Shown here piece after piece: positions 8,053-16,065 of a stretch of 64,000 bases of DNA. The translations under genes were made by a program, and so were the position numbers. The DNA is taken from positions 5,332,001-5,396,000 of the forward strand of contig NZ_JAGRPV010000001.1 in assembly GCF_030014955.1 (NCBI RefSeq), read 5' to 3'. Position 1 is the first letter of the stretch, and each line of letters opens with the position of its first letter. The notes beneath the pieces are model-generated. The model did no database searches, was not told the origin of the DNA, and was given only the letters and a program-made list of their open reading frames with translations. The DNA comes from Cohnella hashimotonis. Its GTDB lineage: Bacteria > Bacillota > Bacilli > Paenibacillales > Paenibacillaceae.

Positions 8053-9846
8053 TCAGAATCCCCAGCTCGGCAGCCAGCGTATGCCGAAGTTCATCCACTC
8101 GCGGCTGATGGTCATGCCGGTCAGAACGGGATAGAACCAGACGAACAGTACGGCGGCTCCGGCGACGACGAGCACGGTGAAGGTCCTGCCGTAGTACCAC
8201 CGCTGCTCCAGCCAGCGGAGCATCCACACGATGGACAGGATGAGCAGCGGCACCATCGGGAAGTAGTGGTACAGGAAAGTGATGCTGCGCGGCGATACCA
8301 TCCAGGGCACGTAGAAAGACAGATACATGACAGCAATCGTCAGCACGGCCTTGTCCCTGTTGCGCACGCCCAGCCACCAGGACAGCAGCATGGCCGCCAG
8401 GCCGCCCCACCAGATCAACGGATTGCCGATGGCCGCAATGCTCTGCGCATCCCCCTTCGCCAGATCCTTGCCGCCGTAGTACCAGACTGGACGCAGCATC
8501 TCCGGCCACGTATACCATTTGGACGAGTACGGATGTTTTTCCTTGACGCCCTTATGATAATTGTAAATATCCTTTTGGTACCGCGGAAGATCCTTCAGCC
8601 CGTCGTCCGCCTTGGTCGCTTTTTCATACGGGATGTACGAAGCCGCATAAATCCCGGCAGGCACGACTACGAACAAAATCACGCAGGAAAGCAGCGTCAG
8701 AATCAGCTTTTTAAAATAAGCGTTGCCGTATTCCCAGCGGGACTCTCGCCAGCGTCTGAAAAGCGCCAGGAACAGCAGGACGGCAAGGCCGGCACCTCCG
8801 TACATGTAGTTCCACTTCACCGCCGCCGCGCACCCGAAAAAGATGCCGGATAGCGCCAGATAGCCGAAGCTTCGGCCGAAGCCGCCGCTTTCCCATTTTT
8901 TCTCGCCGTACTTGTACATAAACGTGTACATCAGAATCGTGAAGGTCACGCCGAATATATCGACGTTGGCCATCCGCGAATGGACGAGATGGAAGCCCTC
9001 CAGCACGAGCAGCAGCGCCGCGATGAACGCGTACCTCGTGCTGCGGAACATCGCCCTGGCGGCGGCGTAGAACACCGGCACCATCAGCGTGCCGAATACG
9101 GCCGCCATGAATCTCCATCCGTACGGCGTCATGTCGAACAGGCGGATGCCGAAAGTGAGCAGCCACTTGCCGAGCGGCGGATGCGTCCATTCGTAAGGCT
9201 GAATTTCATGGATAAATTCATAAGCGGTGCGGCCGTGATAAATCTCGTCGAAATACATGCTGTTGCGATAGTCCGGGCGGTAAGGCGCCTCATCCTGCTC
9301 ATCGAATACTTGCTCGCCGCCGCCCGCCGAGGTCTCTCCCTTGGCGCCGGCAGGCTCGATGCTCGAGATCGCGATCCGCGCCTTCGTATCCGCCTCGAAA
9401 AAGCCGGCCTCGTAAAGACTGTACCCTGTCCGCTTGGCCGTAAATTTCATATATCTCGCGCTGACGGGTTTGTCCTCCGCCATCCAGGTGAACACCCGTC
9501 CTGTCTTGTGCTCGACCGTTAGATAAGGCGACCAGTTGACGCCGTCGGAGGACGATTCGATCTGCGTCTCCCCCGCTGCTCCCGGTCCCTCGTACAGACT
9601 GACGCGGCCGACCTGTCGCGTCTCCCCGAAGTCTGCCACGAAGCCTTCGCCAGATACGTCGGGTCGCCAGAAGGTCTGGGGCGCGTGCCGATTGCCCAGG
9701 TCGTGAAGCGACAGCCACGCCGAGACGAGCATCAGAATCCCGATCAGAATCAAATCGATCCGGCCCCAGGGCCTTCTGTCCCGCTCGGATTCGCTGCGGC
9801 CCCAGCTGTACGAAGACAGGCTGCCGCCGTATTCTTGTGATTCCAT
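8053..9846 (-). CDS. Dolichyl-phosphate-mannose-protein mannosyltransferase-like membrane glycosyltransferase (GT39) with a discoidin-like insert
   Basis: A 597-residue multi-pass GT-C enzyme that would transfer a sugar from a polyprenyl-phosphate donor to an exported protein or glycan. After the first membrane helix (near residue 35) comes a soluble ~110-residue segment resembling an F5/8 type C (discoidin) fold, with SSDGVNWSPY and ARYMKFTA. The catalytic loop then follows (YFDEIYHGRTAYEFI, then EWTHPPLGKWLL, where the acidic and HPPL residues are typical of PMT enzymes). Many hydrophobic helices follow. The start has GAGGGCGAGG upstream. It precedes the GT2 gene in the same direction. Confidence 0.9.
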   Translation of the reverse strand: MESQEYGGSLSSYSWGRSESERDRRPWGRIDLILIGILMLVSAWLSLHDLGNRHAPQTFWRPDVSGEGFVADFGETRQVGRVSLYEGPGAAGETQIESSSDGVNWSPYLTVEHKTGRVFTWMAEDKPVSARYMKFTAKRTGYSLYEAGFFEADTKARIAISSIEPAGAKGETSAGGGEQVFDEQDEAPYRPDYRNSMYFDEIYHGRTAYEFIHEIQPYEWTHPPLGKWLLTFGIRLFDMTPYGWRFMAAVFGTLMVPVFYAAARAMFRSTRYAFIAALLLVLEGFHLVHSRMANVDIFGVTFTILMYTFMYKYGEKKWESGGFGRSFGYLALSGIFFGCAAAVKWNYMYGGAGLAVLLFLALFRRWRESRWEYGNAYFKKLILTLLSCVILFVVVPAGIYAASYIPYEKATKADDGLKDLPRYQKDIYNYHKGVKEKHPYSSKWYTWPEMLRPVWYYGGKDLAKGDAQSIAAIGNPLIWWGGLAAMLLSWWLGVRNRDKAVLTIAVMYLSFYVPWMVSPRSITFLYHYFPMVPLLILSIVWMLRWLEQRWYYGRTFTVLVVAGAAVLFVWFYPVLTGMTISREWMNFGIRWLPSWGF

Positions 9847-9918
9847 GAACGTCCTCGCCCTCTTTAATCGTCTGCTACCTATTGTAGTCTAAAGCACGCC
9901 TTGCGGAAAGTCCGCTTT

Positions 9919-9944
9919 GATTCAGCGTCTACTCACTAGGGTAA
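9919..9944 (+). promoter_or_regulatory. ytxH: Candidate SigmaB promoter of ytxH
   Basis: GATTCA (9919-9924), 14 bases, then GGGTAA (9939-9944), compared with the SigmaB consensus GTTTAA-N12-15-GGGTAT. It lies 65 bases before the ATG. In Bacillus subtilis ytxH is a known SigmaB target, which supports the call. Confidence 0.6.
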
Positions 9945-10009
9945 AAATGCTCATGCAGGACGATAACACATATAACAAAATGGCGAAGCCATTACAAGGA
10001 GGAATTCAC

Positions 10010-10321
10010 ATGGCAGGAATGGTTAAAGGTGTTGTTATCGGCGGCGTAGTTGGCGCAGCGGCAGCGTTGCTTCTGGCTCCTAAACCGGGCAAAGAGACGC
10101 GTCAGGATCTGATGAACGCATACAGCAAATCCATGGATAAATCCAAGGAATGGGCTTCAACGGCCGGAACCAAGACCCAGGAGCTGGCCTCCAAGGTCGG
10201 CCAATCCGCTTCGGATATGATCAGCCAGACCAAATCGGCGCTGTCGAACGCGAAGGACGGCATGAATACCGCCAAGGACGACATCACCGGTTCCCTTCAG
10301 GAATCGACGAAGCCGAACTGA
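10010..10321 (+). CDS. ytxH: YtxH-family general stress protein
   Basis: A 103-residue protein. It starts with a glycine- and alanine-rich membrane segment (VVIGGVVGAAAALLLAP, about residues 6-22) and the family signature KPGKETR just after it. The rest is a charged, coiled-coil-prone tail with apolipoprotein-like repeats (SKSMDKSKEW, ASKVGQSASDM). The ATG at 10010 follows AAGGAGGAATTCAC; upstream in-frame starts lack this. The family is SigmaB-regulated in Bacillus, and a matching promoter lies upstream here. Confidence 0.9.
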   Translation: MAGMVKGVVIGGVVGAAAALLLAPKPGKETRQDLMNAYSKSMDKSKEWASTAGTKTQELASKVGQSASDMISQTKSALSNAKDGMNTAKDDITGSLQESTKPN

Positions 10322-10330
10322 ATAACTTCC

Positions 10331-10368
10331 AAAAGCCAACCCCGAGCCCCGCTCGGGATTGGCTTTTG
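10331..10368 (+). terminator. Terminator after ytxH
   Basis: AAAAGCCAACCCCGAGC pairs with GCTCGGGATTGGCTTTT with one mismatch and ends in T residues. It separates ytxH from the next small gene. Confidence 0.85.
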
Positions 10369-10400
10369 TCTGTGCAAATAGTCGTAAAGGGGCGATTGAG

Positions 10401-10682
10401 ATGAACGATTCCAAACAACCTGACGCAAGGGAGTTTGTCGCTGAGGGCGCCGCTCTCCAGCCCGACAAGACGGAACGTGCGAATGCGGTTTATCGGCCTG
10501 ACGAAGACAGCCGGCCCTCAGGCCCGATCGAGACCCGCCCGGTTGAAGAAGCGATGAACGGCTCGATGGTGCAGGACTTCGACGATCTGAAGCGGCTCGG
10601 GCGCGATATGGAGCGCGTCAAAACCGGCAGCGAGCTAAGCGAGGAAGGCCTCGTCAGCGACCCGATTCAAGAGAAGGCTTGA
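10401..10682 (+). CDS. Small hydrophilic protein of unknown function
   Basis: A 93-residue, charged protein without membrane segments or cysteines. It is rich in Glu, Asp, Arg and Pro, for example RPVEEAMNGSMVQDFDDLKR, and is probably partly disordered. The ATG at 10401 has AAAGGGGCGATTGAG upstream. It is behind the ytxH terminator on the same strand. I do not recognise a family, and a stress role is only a guess from position. Confidence 0.65.
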   Translation: MNDSKQPDAREFVAEGAALQPDKTERANAVYRPDEDSRPSGPIETRPVEEAMNGSMVQDFDDLKRLGRDMERVKTGSELSEEGLVSDPIQEKA

Positions 10683-10792
10683 GTTCGTTCCTTAGCGACT
10701 GCTTTAGTGGCTGTTATAGCGATCGTTGCTCCCCACGCTAGCTCCCCTTGCTGACTGACGAATCCGTGACGGCTGGGATAACAGCCTAACTA

Positions 10793-10875
10793 AAAAAACG
10801 TCTGAGGAAGCTCGCTCTGTCGGGATCCTTTAGGTTGGGTGGATAGTAAAACTGGAATCGCGCGGAACGCCTACC
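10793..10875 (+). repeat. Dispersed intergenic repeat, copy A
   Basis: The core TCCTTTAGGTTGGGTGGATA with flanks matches the core TCCTTTAGGTTTGGCGGATA near 62156. Both copies start with a GTC...GAC or GTC...TC arm and end GCG..AACGC. Gapped similarity extends over about 80 bases. Confidence 0.55.
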
Positions 10876-10893
10876 GATGGCACGTCAGACACC

Positions 10894-10990
10894 CGTTCGT
10901 CTGGTTTGCGCCGATCGTCTGGTTTGGTCGATCGTTTGGTTTGGTCGACCGTCTGGTTTGACTGACCGTCTGGTTTGGCCGATCGTGGCC
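10894..10990. repeat. 17-bp tandem repeat (GAYCGTCTGGTTTGGYC), about 5.5 copies
   Basis: Degenerate head-to-tail copies of GATCGTCTGGTTTGGTC. The variation is at the purine/pyrimidine position 3 and near the end of the unit. The array ends about 80 bases before the IS66 insertion. Confidence 0.85.
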
Positions 10991-11068
10991 CGCGTCGTTC
11001 TTGCGCCGTAATTCCTGCGAATATACATCTTTTTCGGCCTATGTAGTCCCTGTTGGACCGGATAGATG

Positions 11069-12650
11069 CAAAAGCGGTTACTACTTAGCACTCCACCAGC
11101 GAGGTGCGGTAGCGCAACGCGTAGGTCAACGAATCGAGGATCGGCTTGCCCTGTTTCATCAGGGTCGAAATGACGGAGCGCAGCCGAGCAAATTGTTTCG
11201 CTCCTTGCTCGGTACGAAAGCAACCCGAAATTTTGTGCTTTACTTTGGTCATTCGAATGTCCCGTTCTGCCTGGTTGTTGTCAAACGGAACCCTTGCATC
11301 GGAAAGAAACCGGAGGATGGCCGGTTTTTGCGTGTTCATTCGCTTACCAAGATTGCTCGCTTTGCTACCCATTTTTCGTCCGCGAGGTCCGGTTTTTTCA
11401 CGAAGCGCGTCCTGGGCCCACTCCGCTTCGCCGCTTTTTAGTATGGCGTCATAGCGGTCTTTCCACTGGTCAAGCCCATCCGCTGTCAGGGGCTGCTGCG
11501 CGTTGCGACTCGCTTTGGCTGCTTTCCAGGCTTCGTGCAAAAACGTATGCATCTGCTTGGCCCACTCGTGCTTGTCGTGTTCCACAATGCCTTGGCATTC
11601 GCGAAGCAAGTGCGCTCCGCACAGCGCATGTTCAAAGTCGTAGTGGGTCTTGAAATACGATGCGTAGCTGTCATGCACCAGCACGCCAGTAAAGTGAGGT
11701 AGCACGCCCGCTTCGTCCATACCTCGGCTCCCTCGGCTCTCATGGATCTGCAAAAAGGTCCACTGCGAATCGGAGGCCACATGCATCCACTTAATCTGTT
11801 TGCCGACGCGCAGCCCGGTTTCGTCCGCATGGAGGACCGGGAGCTTTCGTACCTGCTCTCGGATTTGAATTTCGGTCGCTTCCAGCGCGCTTGCAGCCTT
11901 ACCAAGCTGGGCGAGCAGCGTCGCTTCGCTGGGACGACAACCGCACAGATCCTCGTAGCATTGGGCGATTCGCTCCAACGGCAACAGTTGGTACACGCTC
12001 AGATACGTCGTCCAGGCAGAGAAGCTGGCTCCGTATTGGGTCCGGGCGTGGACGCCTTCGGGAAAAGGTGCTCGGGCTTTGACACCGCAGCTTGGACAGA
12101 TTTTATGCTCAGACCGGTGTTCGGTCACGACGACGCGGGGAGCCGGCAGGTCAAACACCTGCCGTGCTTCATGAGCCAAAGCCGGAACGCTCTGAAGGGC
12201 AGTCTGGCAACAGGAACAAACTTCGAGCGTGTAGACGATGATTTCATCCGGGCATTCCGCAAAGCGAAGCGTATGACCGTCGTGACCTTTAGGCGCGCCT
12301 TTTTTACCACCTGCGACCCGGGAATTTTTCGGTTTGCGAAAGCCGTCGCTGGAAGGCGGCTTGCTGCTGTTTTGACTGTTTTGTCCGAGCTGTCGTTCAA
12401 GCTCGTGTACGCGCCTTTCTAACTTTTGATTCTGTTCAAGCAGGGTCCGATTTTGCTCCAAAAGAAGGGTAAAGACGTCTGCGATTTCGGTGTCACCTTT
12501 GCAAATATACAATACTTGATCCGGCTTCAGCTCCACAAACGTCTCTCCTTTCTAACGGAAGATGATGGAATAACTAATTCAAGACCGATCTCTAAAAATC
12601 CTTTTTTGTAGAGTCACGACACGAGAGGACCTAAGTAGTAACCAAAAGCG
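11069..12650 (-). mobile_element. Complete IS66-family insertion sequence with 8-bp target duplication
   Basis: The element spans 11077-12642 (1566 bp). Its ends are the inverted repeat GTTACTACTTAG at 11077-11088 and CTAAGTAGTAAC at 12631-12642. It is flanked by the direct repeat CAAAAGCG at 11069-11076 and 12643-12650, the 8-bp duplication expected for IS66. It has one gene (the large transposase) and no TnpA/TnpB accessory genes, as in the ISBst12-type branch. Intact ends, matched duplications and an open transposase indicate a fairly recent insertion. Confidence 0.95.
11085..12536 (-). CDS. IS66-family transposase (TnpC type)
   Basis: A 483-residue DDE transposase. It opens with a leucine-zipper-like coiled coil (LEQNRTLLEQNQKLERRVHE) and the IS66 hallmark NSQNSSKPPSSDG. 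A zinc-binding cluster follows (CSCC and CPSC, about residues 105-150). The catalytic acids are seen in LHADETGLRV, VLVHDSYASYF and NNQAERDIRM. The C-terminal tail carries the usual RTEQGAKQFARLRSVISTL. The stop codon lies inside the terminal inverted repeat, so gene and element end together. It looks functional. Confidence 0.96.
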   Translation of the reverse strand: MELKPDQVLYICKGDTEIADVFTLLLEQNRTLLEQNQKLERRVHELERQLGQNSQNSSKPPSSDGFRKPKNSRVAGGKKGAPKGHDGHTLRFAECPDEIIVYTLEVCSCCQTALQSVPALAHEARQVFDLPAPRVVVTEHRSEHKICPSCGVKARAPFPEGVHARTQYGASFSAWTTYLSVYQLLPLERIAQCYEDLCGCRPSEATLLAQLGKAASALEATEIQIREQVRKLPVLHADETGLRVGKQIKWMHVASDSQWTFLQIHESRGSRGMDEAGVLPHFTGVLVHDSYASYFKTHYDFEHALCGAHLLRECQGIVEHDKHEWAKQMHTFLHEAWKAAKASRNAQQPLTADGLDQWKDRYDAILKSGEAEWAQDALREKTGPRGRKMGSKASNLGKRMNTQKPAILRFLSDARVPFDNNQAERDIRMTKVKHKISGCFRTEQGAKQFARLRSVISTLMKQGKPILDSLTYALRYRTSLVEC

Positions 12651-12775
12651 CAGTTATTATCCTCCATCAGCCGGGGATTTCCAGCTTGTACTTTGAGTTT
12701 ACCTGCATATTCTCCTAGGCCCCCTAATCGAATTGGAGTCCCCCCCTACAATGATTTAAACTAGGGATAAGGGAG

Positions 12776-13105
12776 ATGAGCGGGATGGGAAAAAGGTTAA
12801 AGGAAGAAACACGGCTTAGAATTGTTAAGGAAGCATTGGCTGGGGTTAAGGTGGGGGTGCTTGCTCGCATGTACGACATTCACCCCGAAACCATTCGTTT
12901 GTGGATACGCGAGCATCGTGACTTTATTCCACCGGAGGACATTCCCTCGGCAGACGAGCATTTGCAAGAAATCCAGCGGTTGCAGGAAGTCGAGCAGCGG
13001 TATGACAGAGCGGTTAAAGCGCTTGGTGAAAAAGAACTCGAAATTGAAATTCTGCGTGAACTGCTAAAAAAAACAACCCCCGTTTATCCGAAAAATTCGA
13101 AGTAG
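12776..13105 (+). CDS. IS3-family transposase OrfA (helix-turn-helix protein)
   Basis: A 109-residue DNA-binding subunit. It has a helix-turn-helix of the transposase_8 type (LARMYDIHPETIRLWIREHR) and a C-terminal leucine-zipper coil (LQEIQRLQEVEQRYDRAVKAL). The gene ends shortly after an eight-A run at 13066-13073. A -1 slip there enters the OrfB frame, so the product can be made alone or as the N-terminus of an OrfAB fusion. Confidence 0.93.
   Translation: MSGMGKRLKEETRLRIVKEALAGVKVGVLARMYDIHPETIRLWIREHRDFIPPEDIPSADEHLQEIQRLQEVEQRYDRAVKALGEKELEIEILRELLKKTTPVYPKNSK
13066..13074 (+). promoter_or_regulatory. Programmed -1 frameshift site of the IS3 element
   Basis: The sequence AAAAAAAAC fits a slippery A-AAA-AAA heptamer in the OrfA frame. 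A -1 shift continues as NNPRLSEKFEVAEPF and joins directly to OrfB, with no stop in between. Confidence 0.8.
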
Positions 13106-13161
13106 CAGAACCATTTATTAAACGGGGGGAGCCTGTAGCACGGGTTCTGCGCATTCTCGAG

Positions 13162-14037
13162 TTGAATGAGTCCACCTATTATGAGCGGCGTAAGCGTGCC
13201 GCTCAGCCTGACGCAGAACGCGTCGAGCCGGTCCGCAGGGGACGCCCTGTGCCCGGATACGCCTACAACGAATCGGGCGAGAAAGTCTGCGACGAGCAAA
13301 TCCAGGAATGGCTGTTGCTACTGCTGGAGGGCGAAGAGCACGTCTATGGCTATAAGCTGTTAGCGCGCTGTATTCGCAAGCAGTACGGGGTGAAGCTGAA
13401 CAAGAAAAAGGCTTATCGCATGTGCAAGGCACTCGGCATTCTTCAAAAAAAGCGGCAACGCCTACAGACGCATCCTCGGCGATTGCCGAGAAATCACACC
13501 ATCACCGCATCGAATCAACTTTGGCAAATGGATATCAAATATGGCTATGCCTTGGGTCAGGAGCGTTTCTTTTTCGTACTCAGCATCATCGACGTGTTCG
13601 ACCGCGTCGTCGTAGGGCAATACCGCGGCCCTGTTTGCGAGGCCAAGCACGCGGTGCAGACCCTGGGGATCGCGCTGCAGCAGCGCCTTCAGCCGGGTGA
13701 AGCACTGCCTATCATCCGCACGGACAACGGCCCCCAGTTCGTCAGCAAGCTGTTTCAAGACATGTGCGAGTGCTGGGAGATGGTCCATGAACGGATTCCG
13801 CCGCGGACACCGAATATGAATGCCTACATCGAGTCTTTCCACAGCATCCTTGAGCGTTGTTTGTTTAGCAATCGTACATTCATGACGCTGGAGGAAGCTT
13901 ATGAAGCGCTCGACCAATTCATGGATTTTTATAACAACCGTAAGATGCACGGCAGCCTAAAAAACATGGCTCCAACAGCGTTCGCAGCGTGGGTTAAGAC
14001 ATTGGACGATGCTTCAGCCTTTTACAGATCGGTGTAA
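13162..14037 (+). CDS. IS3-family transposase OrfB (DDE integrase domain)
   Basis: The catalytic part of the transposase. The internal ATG at 13162 is probably not the main start; translation from the -1 shift near 13072 gives a longer N-terminus. The HTH_21 region (EEHVYGYKLLARCIRKQYGV) precedes the integrase core. The acidic triad is visible in LWQMDIKYGY, IIRTDNGPQF and NAYIESFHSI. The final FYNNRKMHGSLKNMAP block is typical. No internal stop or frameshift is seen, so the element may be active. Confidence 0.94.
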   Translation: MNESTYYERRKRAAQPDAERVEPVRRGRPVPGYAYNESGEKVCDEQIQEWLLLLLEGEEHVYGYKLLARCIRKQYGVKLNKKKAYRMCKALGILQKKRQRLQTHPRRLPRNHTITASNQLWQMDIKYGYALGQERFFFVLSIIDVFDRVVVGQYRGPVCEAKHAVQTLGIALQQRLQPGEALPIIRTDNGPQFVSKLFQDMCECWEMVHERIPPRTPNMNAYIESFHSILERCLFSNRTFMTLEEAYEALDQFMDFYNNRKMHGSLKNMAPTAFAAWVKTLDDASAFYRSV

Positions 14038-14110
14038 TCGCTTGAAATAACGAGCTGCGCTATGAAATTGGAATCATTGTAGGGTATGACTCCAGTTTTA
14101 GGGGGCCTAG

Positions 14111-14309
14111 CCGTATTCGCATGTATTTCATCCCATGTCGCTGAGCGGTTGAAAGTACATGCATAAATGCAGGTTTTTGATCCGCGATTCGCAACACAAT
14201 GCAAAAATCCGAACGCGTTTTATCTTTCAACGATCCGCATCCGCCCAGCAAAATAGGCCAGCAAAAAAAGGAAAACCAGGCCTCATGTCTCCGATTCGAC
14301 GAATAAAAA
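14111..14309. other. Non-coding stretch between the IS3 element and the next terminator
   Basis: About 200 bases with no supported gene. Short AT-rich words such as CATGCATAAATGCAGG and ACACAATGCAAAAATCC resemble each other and may be remnants of a short intergenic repeat. Confidence 0.4.
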
Positions 14310-14334
14310 AAGGGCCTCCGCAGAGGCCCTCATT
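14306..14334 (-). terminator. Terminator of the 14.35-kb hypothetical gene
   Basis: On the minus strand AGGGCCTCTGCGGAGGCCCT is followed by seven T residues. It lies about 20 bases beyond the stop of the leftward small gene. Confidence 0.9.
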
Positions 14335-14350
14335 TATGTTGCAACCGGTT

Positions 14351-14701
14351 TCAGCCTGTCTCCTGAATGCCGTGCTTGATGGCTTCCCTATTGAGAAGCG
14401 ACTTCAGATCGGATGCGTCGAGCTCCTGACTGAGCAGCGATACGACTTCGATGGAAGGAACGCCGTCTCTGACGAATTCTCCTCCGGAGAGATGGTAGCC
14501 GAACTCCCTCGCAATGGTGTACGACTGGCAGAGCTGATCCGCCGCGTGCACTGCTTCTTGCTCGGATGCATATTCGGCTAACCGGTTGCCGTTACCAAGT
14601 GGCGTTTTGCGGGATTGGATGCTAAGTGTATGGGCCTCGTCTTTTTGCCTGACCACGATGTCGCACTCGAAGCATTCGATTCGATATTTGACTGTCATCA
14701 T
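14351..14701 (-). CDS. Hypothetical protein of 116 residues
   Basis: A small soluble protein of unknown function. Its N-terminal half is beta-rich with a CFECDIVV motif, and a DASDLKSLLNREAIKHG helix lies near the end. The ATG at 14701 is supported by AAGGCGGTGG; a GTG six bases upstream is possible. It lies leftward just after sigB (gap about 90 bases), so SigmaB read-through is possible. It has its own terminator. I do not recognise a family. Confidence 0.7.
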   Translation of the reverse strand: MMTVKYRIECFECDIVVRQKDEAHTLSIQSRKTPLGNGNRLAEYASEQEAVHAADQLCQSYTIAREFGYHLSGGEFVRDGVPSIEVVSLLSQELDASDLKSLLNREAIKHGIQETG

Positions 14702-14788
14702 GTCCACCGCCTTCGGCGAAGTGAATGGTGTAGCTTACCGATTATTACCCGGCAGGCGGACGGTAGAAACAGTCTGTGGAGTTGGAAA

Positions 14789-15571
14789 TTAATCGGAGTC
14801 TTCGTCTTCGCCAGGTTCGGTAAGCCAGCCCTTCAGCTTCTCGATGGCGCGACGCTGAATCCGGGAGATGCTCATCTGCGATACTTGCAGCCGATCGGCT
14901 GCGCTCCGCTGGGACAGCCCTTCTTCGTACAGGAGCAGGAGCACCTGCCGCTCTTCGGGCTTCAGCTTCAACATCGCTTCCTGTAAATCGATGCGGCGGT
15001 CGACGCCGGCAAAATCGTCGGCGGTAGAGCCGATCAATTCGCCGAGCGTAGCCGTATTTTCTTCCTGGGATACAGGCGTATCGAGCGAAACGTAATGGTG
15101 CAGCTCGCGTCCTGCCAACACCTCGAGCGTATCTTCGACGCTCATCTCGAGAAACTCGGCGATTTCCTCGACGCTCGGCGAGCGCTCGAGGCGCACGGTC
15201 ATTTCGTCGATCGCCTGCTGCACGACGAGTCCCTTCTCCTTGATTCGTCTTGGCACCTGAATGTACCAGGATTTGTCTCGGAGATAATTTTTCATCTGAC
15301 CGACGATACTCTTCATCGCGTAGGGCTCGAACGGCATGCCCAGATCGGGGTCAAACTGCTTCAGCAGCCTGAAAAGCGTCATCCGGCCGACCTGGAACAA
15401 ATCTTCTTGCAGGCTTAGATGGCTGCGCGACATCTTATGGGCAGCCATGCGAACGAGCGGCTCGTAGTGCCGGATCAGCTCTTCGGCCAGTTCGTTGCGC
15501 AGCGTCTTCTGGTATTCCAGCAACTTCAAGATCGCGTCGTCGGGCAGACGTGCGCTCGATTGAAGACTCAT
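14789..15571 (-). CDS. sigB: RNA polymerase sigma factor SigmaB
   Basis: A SigF/SigB/SigG-type sigma-70 factor of 260 residues that directs general stress transcription. Region 2 (LVRMAAHKMSRSHLSLQEDLFQVG, then the -10-recognition stretch ending GQMKNYLRDKSW), region 3 (SVEEIAEFLEMSVEDTLEVL) and region 4 (LKPEERQVLLLLYEEGLSQRSAADRLQVSQMSISRIQRRA) are all present. The start overlaps the rsbW stop by four bases. The rsbV-rsbW-sigB order marks it as SigmaB rather than sporulation SigmaF (spoIIAA-AB-AC), and nearby GGGTAA/GGGTAT promoters agree. Confidence 0.93.
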   Translation of the reverse strand: MSLQSSARLPDDAILKLLEYQKTLRNELAEELIRHYEPLVRMAAHKMSRSHLSLQEDLFQVGRMTLFRLLKQFDPDLGMPFEPYAMKSIVGQMKNYLRDKSWYIQVPRRIKEKGLVVQQAIDEMTVRLERSPSVEEIAEFLEMSVEDTLEVLAGRELHHYVSLDTPVSQEENTATLGELIGSTADDFAGVDRRIDLQEAMLKLKPEERQVLLLLYEEGLSQRSAADRLQVSQMSISRIQRRAIEKLKGWLTEPGEDEDSD

Positions 15572-16065
15572 ACTGTTTCTTGCGCCAGCCGCCGTTTTGT
15601 TAGGATGACGCTTGTGCCTTGATTGCTTCGAATCTCCACTTCGTCCATCAACGCTTGCATGAGATAAAGTCCCAATCCGCCCGACTGGATTTCATCGATG
15701 GACTTTCCATGCAAGGTCGACGTGGTTCGATCGGTCACCTGTTCGAAGCTGACGCCGGAATCGCTCACCGCGATCTGAAGGCGGTCTTCGTTCATGATGG
15801 TGAAGGATACCTCGATGTGGCCCGGCTGAGAATGATCGTAAGCATGCAATACGGCGTTGTTGCAAGCCTCCGAGACAGCAACCTTCATATCTTCGATTTC
15901 TTCGAATGAAAATTTCATCTTGGCGGCTATGCCGTACAAGGTCAATCGGATAATGTCAACGAACTCGGCTTTGGCGGGTACCGTCAGCGTCACTGTCCCA
16001 TCGTTTCTCATCGTTGTTTCGTCCTCGTTCCCTTCGGAATGTAATTGCTCGCTCGCGTTAAGCAT
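15568..16065 (-). CDS. rsbW: Anti-sigma-B factor, serine kinase RsbW
   Basis: A GHKL-fold kinase that binds SigmaB and phosphorylates RsbV. The N box is seen in VAVSEACNNAVLHAYDHS and the G1/G2 boxes in VSDSGVSF and GGLGLYLMQALMDEVE. The ATG at 16065 overlaps the rsbV stop as ATGCTTAA, which suggests coupling but adds an odd 18-residue lead. The ATG at 16011 (MRNDGTVTLTVPAK) matches where homologues begin and has GAGG upstream, so it may be the real start (147 residues). Confidence 0.93.
   Translation of the reverse strand: MLNASEQLHSEGNEDETTMRNDGTVTLTVPAKAEFVDIIRLTLYGIAAKMKFSFEEIEDMKVAVSEACNNAVLHAYDHSQPGHIEVSFTIMNEDRLQIAVSDSGVSFEQVTDRTTSTLHGKSIDEIQSGGLGLYLMQALMDEVEIRSNQGTSVILTKRRLAQETV

Larger units (their letters stand above)
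10683..11068. other. Non-coding stretch with a dispersed repeat and a 17-bp tandem array
   Basis: No gene is supported here. The stretch holds a copy of a dispersed element at 10793-10875 that resembles 62121-62210, and a 17-bp tandem repeat at 10894-10990. Its right end is the host side of the IS66 insertion. Confidence 0.6.
12715..14110 (+). mobile_element. IS3-family insertion sequence
   Basis: Imperfect inverted repeats of about 40 bases bound the element. The left end reads TAGGCCCCCTAATCGAATTG from 12716; the complement of the right end, inward from 14109, begins TAGGCCCCCTAAAACTGG. Both then share GGAGTC and CCCTACAATGATT. CTAG is present at both outer edges (12715-12718 and 14107-14110). 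Because CTAG is a palindrome, it could be a 4-bp target duplication or the tip of the repeat. Size is about 1.39 kb, with two overlapping-phase genes as usual for IS3. Confidence 0.9.

Noticed and set aside
7695..8853. Long plus-strand frames opposite the GT2 and PMT genes
   Set aside because: They are antisense shadows of well-supported membrane glycosyltransferase genes.
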